From Cycloclasticus pugetii PS-1 (GTDB lineage: Bacteria > Pseudomonadota > Gammaproteobacteria > Methylococcales > Cycloclasticaceae): DNA of 64,000 bases. A program made the translations under genes and the position numbers. The DNA is taken from positions 806,001 through 870,000 of the forward strand of contig NZ_ARVU01000001.1 in assembly GCF_000384415.1 (NCBI RefSeq). The letters run 5' to 3'. Each line of letters begins with the position of its first letter. The stretch's first letter is position 1. Positions 11,896 to 20,518 of the stretch are shown here, in pieces. Below the pieces are notes generated by a model. That model worked only from the letters and a program-made list of their open reading frames with translations, was not told where the DNA came from and did no database searches.

Positions 11896-14191
11896 TCTGT
11901 GTTCCTCTATTAGCTGCGGCGAGTAATTGACCAAGCGCTAAGCCGCCATCATTACACGGTAGTTTTTGTTGCCAGTAGACCTTAATATTAAGGGCTGATA
12001 GGCGGCAGATGAGCGTTTCGCTTAGGTAGCGGTTTTGAAAACTGCCTCCGCTTAATATTACTCTTTTTTGTCCTGATTTGTGTGTCATATCAACCATCAT
12101 TTCTACTAGCGTGTTATGAAATTTACATGCAATCAGTGGTTTTGGCACGGCGTTGTTTAAATCATCAATAATATCGCTCAGTAGGGGTTGCCAGTCAAAT
12201 CTGGCTAATTCTTTGTCTTGTTGCCATAACACGCGATAGTAGTCGTCACTTGCTGTTGCGGCGAAACATTGTTCTAAACGCTGTGCAGCTTGACCCTCAT
12301 AGCTTGAAACCTGACACAGATCGAGCAAACTGGCGACACAATCAAATAGCCGCCCAAGACTAGAACTGCGCGGGGAGTTGATTCGTCTGTTGAGCATAGC
12401 TTGTAACAGTGCTTTTTCTTCCTCGGTGAAGGCTGATATGGGAGCGAGTGAGTTGTGTGAAAATACCTTGTCACCCATGTATTCCCATAACATTGCCAAT
12501 GCTGATCGACGAGGTTCTTTAAGGGCGATAGCGCCACCAAGCAAAGAAAATGGCCGCAGACTGGCGATGCGTGAAATGTTTGACGATGGGTCCAATGTGA
12601 AAAACTCACCGCCCCACAGCGAGCTATTATCACCGAGGCCATTGCCATCGCAAATGATGCCTAATAACGGTGGTTTAATAGCATGCTCTGCCATACATGA
12701 CAGTAGGTGGGCGTGATGATGTTGTACGCTAACAGTCGGCAAATGGAGCGATTTAGCATAAAGGCTGCTGGCATACTCAGGGTGTTGATCCTGAGCAATC
12801 AGCTCGGGGTGGTATTCAAGCAATTGCGATAAATCAGCAATATTGTGTTTAAAACCAGTGATGCTTTCAAGGCTTTCAAGGTCACCATTGTGTTGACTGA
12901 TCATGGCGTAATCACCCTTGCTAATAGCAAAGGTGTTTTTTAAATGCCCACCAACGGCCAATGTCGGCCTGTGCGGGTGTTGAGTAGATTGATTGTCCGC
13001 CAATTTGATTGTGACAGGCGCGTAGCCTCTAGCCGCACGTAGCAAAGTCGCTTCGTTATGAATGGTTTGTACAACAGAATCATCAACGGGTCGTAGAATA
13101 GGGCGATTATGAACAACAAAGAAATCAGCGATATTGGCTAGCCGGTCTAGTGCTTGTTGATTATCAATACAGATCGGTTCGTTACTAAGATTGCCACTGG
13201 TAGCAACAAGAGGGAAAGGTAAATGTCTAAGCAGTAAATGATGCAAAGGCGAGCAGGGTAGCATGATGCCAATGAGGGTATTGTCAGGCGCGACACCTTC
13301 AGCCAAGGTGGAACACGCGATTAATTTATCCATTAACACAATCGGCGCAGCTGCTGAAAGTAGCAGTTTTTTCTCCAGTGCTGAGGGTGTGGCGATGGTG
13401 TCGACTTGGGCAATGTCTCGACACATCAACGCAAATGGTTTCTCAGGACGTGATTTATGGAGTCGTAATTGTTCAATACTGGCCTGATGGGTCGCATTTG
13501 CTAACAGTTGAAAGCCACCAATACCTTTTAGCGCCACAATTTTACCCTTAGTTAATGCCTCTGATGCTTGCTTGATAGCCGTTATATTGTCAGCAAGGTA
13601 TTTACCTTGATGGGTTAATAACTCAATAGTGGGGCCGCAATCTGGGCAAGCAATAGTTTGCGCATGAAAACGACGATCGCTAGGGTTCTCATATTCATTC
13701 TGGCATGCCTGACACAAGGGAAACGTGTGCATTGCTGTGCGTTCACGATCATAAGGTAATGCGTTAATAATGCTGTAGCGAGGGCCACATTGGCTGCAAC
13801 TGATAAATGCATATTGATAGCGACGATTACTTGTGTCAAGCAGCTCATCGATGCAGGTGGGGCAGGTGGCAATATCGGGTGAAATAAACATCGAGTGTTG
13901 CTGACCGGCACTGTTGCGTAATTCGAATTGTTGGTAACCGCAAACAGGTAGGTTAGTTATAGTTAATGATTCTATTTTGCTGTTGATAGGAGGTTTTTTT
14001 TGCACTGTTTCAATAAACGCCTCTAACGCGCTTGGTGAGCCTTCAATATCAACCGTTACACCATCACCGGTATTGCTGGCCCATCCCTTCAGTGCTAATT
14101 GGCTGGCTTGCCGGTAGATAAAGGGACGAAAACCAACACCTTGAATTATCCCTGTGACTTGTAGTTTTTTTCTGTTAATCTGAATGCTCAT
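11873..14191 (-). CDS. hypF: Carbamoyltransferase HypF
   Basis: 772-residue enzyme that makes carbamoyl-adenylate from carbamoyl phosphate and ATP and passes the carbamoyl group to HypE. Domains in order: acylphosphatase-like (about 8-95, GIIQGVGFRPFIY), two zinc fingers (CPTC...CSQCG and CQAC...CPDCG, about 108-185), YrdC/Sua5-like domain (about 195-385), and the Kae1-like carbamoyltransferase domain with the metal-binding VQHHHAHLLS motif (about 485-760). First gene of the leftward maturation operon, divergent from hoxF. Confidence 0.96.
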   Translation of the reverse strand: MSIQINRKKLQVTGIIQGVGFRPFIYRQASQLALKGWASNTGDGVTVDIEGSPSALEAFIETVQKKPPINSKIESLTITNLPVCGYQQFELRNSAGQQHSMFISPDIATCPTCIDELLDTSNRRYQYAFISCSQCGPRYSIINALPYDRERTAMHTFPLCQACQNEYENPSDRRFHAQTIACPDCGPTIELLTHQGKYLADNITAIKQASEALTKGKIVALKGIGGFQLLANATHQASIEQLRLHKSRPEKPFALMCRDIAQVDTIATPSALEKKLLLSAAAPIVLMDKLIACSTLAEGVAPDNTLIGIMLPCSPLHHLLLRHLPFPLVATSGNLSNEPICIDNQQALDRLANIADFFVVHNRPILRPVDDSVVQTIHNEATLLRAARGYAPVTIKLADNQSTQHPHRPTLAVGGHLKNTFAISKGDYAMISQHNGDLESLESITGFKHNIADLSQLLEYHPELIAQDQHPEYASSLYAKSLHLPTVSVQHHHAHLLSCMAEHAIKPPLLGIICDGNGLGDNSSLWGGEFFTLDPSSNISRIASLRPFSLLGGAIALKEPRRSALAMLWEYMGDKVFSHNSLAPISAFTEEEKALLQAMLNRRINSPRSSSLGRLFDCVASLLDLCQVSSYEGQAAQRLEQCFAATASDDYYRVLWQQDKELARFDWQPLLSDIIDDLNNAVPKPLIACKFHNTLVEMMVDMTHKSGQKRVILSGGSFQNRYLSETLICRLSALNIKVYWQQKLPCNDGGLALGQLLAAANRGTQNVLGNSR

Positions 14192-14265
14192 GGTGTTTCC
14201 ATACTATCGAACTATGGACTTGGAATGAAATCAAATTTGTGCAGGTTTAATCGCTTTGGAAAGAG
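14192..14265. promoter_or_regulatory. Divergent promoter region of the hydrogenase operons
   Basis: Only 74 bp separate the start codons of hypF (minus) and hoxF (plus), so both operons must start here or inside the flanking genes. I searched for a -24/-12 sigma-54 element, as used for some hydrogenases, and found none. No confident sigma-70 boxes either. Confidence 0.5.
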
Positions 14266-16050
14266 ATGATGGAAACCAAAATCAGTACAATTATTGATGA
14301 GCATGCGGCTGACCCCGCACGGCTGATTGATATTTTACAGGCCTTGCAAAACCACTTTGGCTTTCTTTCGACAGATACCGTTGAACAAACAGCGCATCTT
14401 CTGAATATTCCCCGTAGCCAAATTCATAGCGTTATCGAATTTTATAGTTTCCTACATTCAGAACCCGTTGGGACTTACCGCATTCTGTTAAGTGATTGTA
14501 TTATTGATACCCTGCACGGTTTCCAAACAGTAATGGATGCATTTTGTCAGAAGCTTGATATTCAGCCAGAGACCATTCGCAGTGATGGCAAAGTGAGCAT
14601 TGCGACCACCTCGTGCACCGGCTTTTGTGATCAGGGTCCCGCAGCACTTATTAACGGTATTGCAGTGGTCGCATTAGATACCGATCGCGTTGAGCGGATT
14701 GTTAATCTCATCGAACAAGGTGAATCAATCAGTGAGTGGCCAGCTGATTTGTTTCATAGTGAAGATAATATTCAACAACGCGGTTTTTTATTGCAACAAG
14801 GTATTGAAGCGGGATCAGCCATTAAGACCTTGCTTGATCGCGGCATTGAAAACAGCTTGATTGAGTTGGAGCAGTCTGGCCTACGTGGCTGTGGTGGTGC
14901 AGGGTTTCCTACGGTGAATAAATGGCGTTTTTGTCGACAGATCGAAGCTGATGCACATTATGTGGTTTGTAATGCAGATGAAGGTGAGCCAGGTACCTTC
15001 AAAGACCGTGTTTTGCTGAATAATTATGCCGATCAAGTGATCGAAGGGATGACGCTGTGCGGGCGTCTTATTGGTGCCTCTCAAGGCTTTATTTATTTGC
15101 GTGGAGAATATCTTTTTCTGCGACAAAAATTACAACAGATCATTGATCAACGTAGACAAATTCACTTGTTGGGTCAAGCCATTGCAGGTGTCGAAGGCTT
15201 TGATTTTGATATAGAGATTCGCATGGGTGCAGGGGCATATATTTGTGGTGAAGAATCCGCCTTGCTCGAGTCGCTGGAAGGTAAGCGAGGTGTCCCACGG
15301 ATAAGACCGCCTTTTCCTGTGACGCATGGTTATCTTGATAAACCGACGGTCATCAATAATGTAGAAACATTTGCCGCAGCGGCGAAAATAGCGCTAGCAG
15401 GCGCTTCATCTTATAATCAGGTCGGTACGGAAGACTCTCCCGGAAGCCGCTTGCTAAGTATTTCTGGCGATTGTGCTCGCCCAGGTATTTATGAATATCC
15501 TTTTGGCACGACTATTGAGCAGGTCCTTATTGATTGCGGTGCTAGCCATACACGTTGTGTGCAAGTGGGTGGGCCATCGGGAGCACTGGTGGCGAACACC
15601 GATTTTAAGCGACAGATTAGCTTTGAAGATTTGCCAACGGGCGGTTCATTTATGATCTTTGATGAGAGCCGTGATCCTTTAGCAATAGCGACTAACTTTA
15701 CCCATTTCTTTGCCCATGAAAGTTGTGGTTTTTGTACACCGTGTCGAGTGGGCACAACGCTGGTGAAGAACACGCTCGATAAGGTAGTTAACGGCATGGG
15801 GAGTGAGAATGACCTTGCAGAATTAAAAAAACTAAGTCATTTGCTGAAAGATTACAGCCATTGTGGATTAGGTCAAACGGCGACCAACCCAATAATGGAC
15901 TCATTGACTTATTTCCCCGAGTACTATCAGGCCAAGCTTAAAGATCAGGCGTTTACCCCTGCTATTGATCTTGAACAGGCTTTACAGCAAGCACGTGTGC
16001 TGACCGGTAGAACGGATGCGGATGCCCATCTGGAGCAATTTAACGAATGA
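14266..16050 (+). CDS. hoxF: NAD-reducing hydrogenase diaphorase subunit HoxF
   Basis: 594-residue FMN/NAD(H)-binding subunit of a group 3d NiFe hydrogenase, homologous to fused NuoE-NuoF. The N-terminal NuoE-like domain (1-170) keeps Cys78, Cys117 and Cys121, but the second Cys of the usual CxxxxC pair is Leu83. The NuoF-like domain shows the NADH/FMN region GLRGCGGAGFPTVNKW, AYICGEESALLESLEG, and the [4Fe-4S] motif SCGFCTPC with a later Cys in HCGLGQ. The C-terminal tail is HoxF-like. Two in-frame ATGs (14266, 14269) follow a GGAAAGAG site. Overlaps hoxU by four bases (ATGA). Confidence 0.95.
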   Translation: MMETKISTIIDEHAADPARLIDILQALQNHFGFLSTDTVEQTAHLLNIPRSQIHSVIEFYSFLHSEPVGTYRILLSDCIIDTLHGFQTVMDAFCQKLDIQPETIRSDGKVSIATTSCTGFCDQGPAALINGIAVVALDTDRVERIVNLIEQGESISEWPADLFHSEDNIQQRGFLLQQGIEAGSAIKTLLDRGIENSLIELEQSGLRGCGGAGFPTVNKWRFCRQIEADAHYVVCNADEGEPGTFKDRVLLNNYADQVIEGMTLCGRLIGASQGFIYLRGEYLFLRQKLQQIIDQRRQIHLLGQAIAGVEGFDFDIEIRMGAGAYICGEESALLESLEGKRGVPRIRPPFPVTHGYLDKPTVINNVETFAAAAKIALAGASSYNQVGTEDSPGSRLLSISGDCARPGIYEYPFGTTIEQVLIDCGASHTRCVQVGGPSGALVANTDFKRQISFEDLPTGGSFMIFDESRDPLAIATNFTHFFAHESCGFCTPCRVGTTLVKNTLDKVVNGMGSENDLAELKKLSHLLKDYSHCGLGQTATNPIMDSLTYFPEYYQAKLKDQAFTPAIDLEQALQQARVLTGRTDADAHLEQFNE

Positions 16051-16769
16051 AAACGCTGTCGATAGTAATTGATGGGCAACAGGTTCCTTTTCAGCAAGGT
16101 CAGACGATTATTGAGGCTGCGTCAGCGGCTGGAATTTATATTCCTCACCTGTGTTACCAGCCCGAGTTTGCACCCCATGGTAGCTGTAAGGTTTGCGTTG
16201 TTAAGGTGAATGGTCGGGCTTGCTCTGCCTGTACAACGCCAGCGAGTGAAGGCCAAGTGGTCGATAATAATAGCGATGAAATGAATGCTTCACGTCGCAG
16301 CATTACACAAATGTTGTTTGTTGAGGGCAATCATTTATGTCCTTCTTGCGAAAAGAGTGGAGATTGTGAGTTACAAGCGCTGGCTTATCATTTAAAAATG
16401 TTCGATGCTCATTTTCCTCATTTGTTTCCCCTGCGTGAAATAGATGCCTCACACGCCGATATTATGTTGGATCGAGATCGCTGTATTTTTTGTGAATTAT
16501 GTGTCCGAGCAAGTCGCGATGTTGACCAAAAAAATGTGTTTGCGATCAGTGGACGAGGTATTGAGAGCGAATTGATTGTTAATTCCCCGTCAGGGACATT
16601 ACACGACAGCGACCTTGATGTGAACGATAAAGCGGCCCACGTTTGCCCAGTAGGGGCGATTTTAATTAAAAGAAAAGCATTTGATGTGCCCATCGGTGAA
16701 CGTACTTATGACAAAAAGAGCATTGATGGAACAGAGCTGAATAAGGTGGAAAATGACCGCCAAAATTAG
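16047..16769 (+). CDS. hoxU: NAD-reducing hydrogenase diaphorase subunit HoxU
   Basis: 240-residue iron-sulfur subunit homologous to the N-terminus of NuoG. It carries a plant-type [2Fe-2S] site (CYQPEFAPHGSCKVC...CSAC), an NuoG-like His-Cys3 [4Fe-4S] site (HLCPSCEKSGDCELQ) and a ferredoxin-type CIFCELC site with a distal Cys in AHVCPVG. It relays electrons between HoxF and the hydrogenase module HoxYH. Overlaps hoxF by four bases and hoxY by 17. Confidence 0.95.
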   Translation: MKTLSIVIDGQQVPFQQGQTIIEAASAAGIYIPHLCYQPEFAPHGSCKVCVVKVNGRACSACTTPASEGQVVDNNSDEMNASRRSITQMLFVEGNHLCPSCEKSGDCELQALAYHLKMFDAHFPHLFPLREIDASHADIMLDRDRCIFCELCVRASRDVDQKNVFAISGRGIESELIVNSPSGTLHDSDLDVNDKAAHVCPVGAILIKRKAFDVPIGERTYDKKSIDGTELNKVENDRQN

Positions 16770-17292
16770 TATCGCTACAACATCACTGGCTGGTTGTTTC
16801 GGTTGTCATATGTCCTTGTTGGACATTGATGAGCGTATAACCGGTTTGGCGGAAGTGGCGGTGTTTGATCGTTCGCCATTGACTGATATAAAAAATTGTC
16901 ATCATTCAGATATAGGCTTGATAGAAGGTGGGGTCTGCAATGCGGAAAATGTGCATGTATTACGAGAATTTCGAAAAAACTGTAAGACCTTGATTGCTGT
17001 TGGGGCCTGTGCCATTAATGGCGGGCTGCCGGCATTGCGCAATAAGATATCGCTAAAAGAATGTCTTGAAGAGTCGTATATTGATGGGCTTGGCGTAGTG
17101 AATCCGCAAATCCCTAATGACCCAGAACTGCCTTTGTTATTAGACAAGGTTTATCCGGTTCATGAAATCGTCAAGGTTGATTATTCGCTACCAGGCTGCC
17201 CACCATCAGCTGATGCGATATGGACATTTATTACCGATTTACTTGCAGGGCGCGAACCGACCTTGCCAGGCGAACTAATGCATTATGATTAA
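16753..17292 (+). CDS. hoxY: NiFe hydrogenase small subunit HoxY
   Basis: 179-residue small subunit, shortened relative to uptake hydrogenase small subunits, as expected for group 3d. The proximal [4Fe-4S] ligands are visible: CFGCHMSLLD near the N-terminus, GACAINGGLPALRN, and LPGCPPSADAIW. There is no Tat signal, so the enzyme stays in the cytoplasm. Start overlaps the hoxU end; hoxH follows after 15 bp. Confidence 0.95.
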   Translation: MTAKISIATTSLAGCFGCHMSLLDIDERITGLAEVAVFDRSPLTDIKNCHHSDIGLIEGGVCNAENVHVLREFRKNCKTLIAVGACAINGGLPALRNKISLKECLEESYIDGLGVVNPQIPNDPELPLLLDKVYPVHEIVKVDYSLPGCPPSADAIWTFITDLLAGREPTLPGELMHYD

Positions 17293-17307
17293 TGAGATGT
17301 TGAACTT

Positions 17308-18801
17308 ATGAGCACGACAGACCAGCAAGCATCTAATTCGGAGTCACTGCGACGAGTTGTTATTGACCCTGTTAGCCGTGTAGAAGGGCATGGCAAGGTT
17401 ACGTTACTGTTAGATGAAAACAATCATGTCGCGCAAGCGCGCTTACATATTGTTGAATTCAGGGGCTTTGAGCGTTTTATTCGAGGCCGCCCCTACTGGG
17501 AGCTACCGGTTTTAGTGCAACGTTTATGTGGAATTTGCCCTGTTAGCCATCATTTAGCTGCGGCAAAAGCCATTGATCAATTAGTCGGTGTGGATCAACT
17601 AACGCCTTCGGCAGAAAAGCTGCGTAAGTTGCTACACTTCGGCCAGGTGTTACAGTCACATGCGTTACACTTTTTTTATTTAGCCTCACCTGACTTGCTA
17701 TTTGGTTTTAGCAGTGACAAAAGTAAACGCAATATCCTTGGTTTATTAGCTGACTACCCTGAACTTAGCATGCAGGGCATTAAACTGCGAAAATTTGGTC
17801 AAGAAGTGATTCGGATTGTTACTGGTAAACGCATACATGGAACGGGGGCTATTGCAGGTGGAATGAATAAATCATTAACGCCTGATGAGGTTAATTATTT
17901 ACTGAATGATATTGATGATGTTATTGAGTGGAGTAAGGCAGCGGTTAAGTTAGCGGCTGATATTCATTTAGCGGATGTCCCTTTTAACAATGAATTTGCC
18001 ACCATCAAAAGTGGCTTTATGGGGTTGACCGGCTCTTCTGGTGAGTTGGAGCTTTATCATGGCGGTTTACGCGGTATAGATCGTAACGGTCATCCTGTGT
18101 TCGACCATTTTGATTACCGTCATTATCATCAAGTGATCCACGAGGAAGTGAAGCCGTGGACTTATATGAAGTTTCCATTTTTTGAGTCATTAGGTGTAGA
18201 TGATGGCTGGTACCGTGTTGGACCCTTAGCCCGAGTTAACTTGTGTGACCTCATTACTACGCCTGCTGCTGAGCAGGCGCGTGTGGCATTTAAAGCTCAA
18301 GCAGGGGGTGATGCGATGGGAATGGTACAAAGCTCACTCGCTTTTCATTGGGCCAGAATGATTGAAATTCTTCATTGCGCCGAATCAATTAAAGCACTGT
18401 TGCATGACGCCGACTTGCAGGGGAAAGATTTAGTTGTTACGGGTGAAAAACGGTTGGAAGGTATCGGGGTGATTGAAGCACCGCGTGGCACCTTGTTTCA
18501 TCATTATGAAATTAACGAAGATGATATTGTGACAAAAGCCAATCTAATCGTTTCAACCACGAGCAATAACCAGGCAATGAATGAATCTGTGCGGCAGGTT
18601 GCCGCCCGTTATTTGGATGGTCAGGAACTGACAGAAGGGCTGTTAAATTATATCGAAGTAGCCATTCGTGCTTATGATCCTTGCTTGTCTTGCGCCACTC
18701 ATGCTCTTGGTAAAATGCCATTACAGGTGGAGTTACGCGATGTTGAAGGAAAGTTATTACAGCAACTGGTTAAAAATAGTCAGGGTGAAGTAAGTGGCTA
18801 A
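17308..18801 (+). CDS. hoxH: NiFe hydrogenase large subunit HoxH
   Basis: 497-residue catalytic subunit. The NiFe-binding cysteines are in RLCGICPVSHH (N-terminal L1 motif) and DPCLSCATHA (C-terminal L2 motif). After ATHA a roughly 31-residue tail (LGKMPLQVEL...) remains and would be clipped by the HoxW protease after nickel insertion. The enzyme couples H2 oxidation or evolution to NAD(H) in the cytoplasm. It overlaps hoxW by eight bases. Confidence 0.97.
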   Translation: MSTTDQQASNSESLRRVVIDPVSRVEGHGKVTLLLDENNHVAQARLHIVEFRGFERFIRGRPYWELPVLVQRLCGICPVSHHLAAAKAIDQLVGVDQLTPSAEKLRKLLHFGQVLQSHALHFFYLASPDLLFGFSSDKSKRNILGLLADYPELSMQGIKLRKFGQEVIRIVTGKRIHGTGAIAGGMNKSLTPDEVNYLLNDIDDVIEWSKAAVKLAADIHLADVPFNNEFATIKSGFMGLTGSSGELELYHGGLRGIDRNGHPVFDHFDYRHYHQVIHEEVKPWTYMKFPFFESLGVDDGWYRVGPLARVNLCDLITTPAAEQARVAFKAQAGGDAMGMVQSSLAFHWARMIEILHCAESIKALLHDADLQGKDLVVTGEKRLEGIGVIEAPRGTLFHHYEINEDDIVTKANLIVSTTSNNQAMNESVRQVAARYLDGQELTEGLLNYIEVAIRAYDPCLSCATHALGKMPLQVELRDVEGKLLQQLVKNSQGEVSG

Positions 18802-19303
18802 GCTGCTGATTATTGGTTATGGCAATCCAGCGCGAGGTGATGATGGCTTAGGGCCTTTAGTTGCCGAACATATTGAATCGCTTAAGTCGCTAAGACATTG
18901 GCAACATATCGATGTGTTAACGGCGTACCAATTACAAATAGAAAACGTCATGGACTTGGTCGATTATCAAACCGTATTGTTTATTGATGCAGATAGCCAA
19001 ATCAATAGCCCCTATCTTCTAACGCGTTGCCAGCCTGAAGTCGGGCAAAGTTATACCTCGCACGCATTGACACCAGATGCGTTATTAGCGGTTTACCAGC
19101 AGGTGTATAAAACAGCACCACCAGCCTGTTATTTATTGAAAATGGCTGGTTATGCATTTGAGTTAGGTCAGCCATTGTCGTCGATAGCCACTGATAACCT
19201 ACGGTTAGCAAAGGACTTTGTTGAGCACTGTTGTCAACGGTCAGAGCAAAGCGTGCTATTTGATGATCATGAAATGATGGAGCTTAGTACTGCTTATGCA
19301 TGA
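18794..19303 (+). CDS. hoxW: Hydrogenase maturation protease HoxW
   Basis: 169-residue HycI/HupD-type endopeptidase that removes the HoxH C-terminal tail. The nickel-sensing GNPARGDDGLGP motif with its Asp pair is at residues 10-21, a second Asp sits in FIDAD, and a conserved His in SHALTPDALL. GTG start overlapping hoxH; the 3' end overlaps hypA by eight bases. Specificity for HoxH is inferred from location. Confidence 0.92.
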   Translation: MAKLLIIGYGNPARGDDGLGPLVAEHIESLKSLRHWQHIDVLTAYQLQIENVMDLVDYQTVLFIDADSQINSPYLLTRCQPEVGQSYTSHALTPDALLAVYQQVYKTAPPACYLLKMAGYAFELGQPLSSIATDNLRLAKDFVEHCCQRSEQSVLFDDHEMMELSTAYA

Positions 19304-19637
19304 ACTATCGTTGTTAGAGGGTGTACTAAGCATTATTGATGATAATGCAGACACTCAGGGCTACACATCAGTAAAAAAAGTGTGTTTAGAAATTGGAGCG
19401 CTTTCGTGTGTTGAGCCAGAGGCATTGCGATTTGGTTTTGATATAGTGATGAAAAATAGCGTAGCCGACGGCGCGATTCTGGATATTGTAACCATGCCAG
19501 GGCAGGCAATATGCCAACAATGTGGTTGCGAAACAAAAGTTTTTGAACTACATACGCCTTGTCCCGACTGCCAATCCTTTAGCTTGGATATCCAGTCTGG
19601 ACTGGAGATGCGAGTGAGAGACTTGATTGTTAATTAG
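19296..19637 (+). CDS. hypA: Hydrogenase nickel-insertion protein HypA
   Basis: 113-residue nickel metallochaperone. The Ni-binding N-terminus MHEL and the zinc ribbon CQQCGC...CPDC are both intact. It works with HypB to put nickel into the HoxH precursor. Overlaps hoxW; hypB follows nine bases downstream behind a good AGGAGAG ribosome-binding site. Confidence 0.96.
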   Translation: MHELSLLEGVLSIIDDNADTQGYTSVKKVCLEIGALSCVEPEALRFGFDIVMKNSVADGAILDIVTMPGQAICQQCGCETKVFELHTPCPDCQSFSLDIQSGLEMRVRDLIVN

Positions 19638-19646
19638 GAGAGATTT

Positions 19647-20390
19647 ATGTGTACCACTTGTGGCTGCGGTTCGACTGAAACAGTAAACCATCAACATACT
19701 AGCAAAGAGAATGCAACTGATACGGCTGATCTTCGATTGGTGCAATTAGAAAAGGATGTGCTGGGAAAAAACAAACGCTATGCAGCAAAAAATAGACAGT
19801 ATTTACAGCAACATGAGATTTTTGCATTGAATATTATCTCCAGTCCAGGCTCTGGTAAAACTTCATTATTAACGGCAACGATTGATGCGTTGAAAGATCA
19901 GCTGGACATTAATGTGATTGAAGGCGATCAGAGCAGTCAACTGGATGCTGAGCGCATTCGCAATTCTGGCGCGAAGGCTATTCAGATTAATACCGGTAAG
20001 GGTTGTCACTTGGATGCTCATCAGGTGGGGCATGCCATTGAGGACTTAAACCCAGCAGATAAAGGCGTGTTATTTATCGAAAATGTAGGCAATCTGGTCT
20101 GTCCGGCACCATTTGATCTTGGCGAGGCCTACAAGGTCGTTATGCTGTCAGTAACCGAAGGCGAAGACAAACCGCTTAAATACCCAGATATTTTTTATGC
20201 AGCGGATTTGATGATCATTAATAAAACTGATCTGTTGCCCTATGTTGATTTCAATATGGATAAATGTGTCGAATACGCTAAGCAGATCAATCCGAACTTA
20301 ATAATTATTGAACTCTCAGCGACAAAGGGCGATGGTTTAAGCGAGTGGGTGCAATGGATCAAGGCGCAACGAACATTAAAGGCTGTTTAG
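19647..20390 (+). CDS. hypB: Hydrogenase nickel-insertion GTPase HypB
   Basis: 247-residue SIMIBI GTPase. The N-terminal CTTCGCG matches the high-affinity CxxCGC nickel site; the His-rich stretch of some HypBs is reduced to a few histidines (NHQHT). P-loop SSPGSGKTSLL, ENVGNLVCPA switch region and the NKTDLLPYV specificity motif are visible. Last gene of the rightward hox operon. Together with hypF, C, D and E the maturation set is complete. Confidence 0.96.
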   Translation: MCTTCGCGSTETVNHQHTSKENATDTADLRLVQLEKDVLGKNKRYAAKNRQYLQQHEIFALNIISSPGSGKTSLLTATIDALKDQLDINVIEGDQSSQLDAERIRNSGAKAIQINTGKGCHLDAHQVGHAIEDLNPADKGVLFIENVGNLVCPAPFDLGEAYKVVMLSVTEGEDKPLKYPDIFYAADLMIINKTDLLPYVDFNMDKCVEYAKQINPNLIIIELSATKGDGLSEWVQWIKAQRTLKAV

Positions 20391-20518
20391 GCGCGTCACT
20401 GAAATTTATAACGAACATTGTGCATAACCCACAGTAGATGATTAAAACAATCAATTTTAATATTATTTAGCAGAACCTGTTGGAGAAGAGGCTAGAGCAC
20501 CAATCACAAGAAAACTCA

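Noticed and set aside
12274..12716. Long frames opposite or shifted within hypF (both strands)
   Set aside because: Shadow frames of a well-supported gene with intact HypF motifs.
14192..14265. Sigma-54 promoter for the hydrogenase operons
   Set aside because: No GG-N10-GC element with acceptable flanks on either strand, unlike the nitrogen island.
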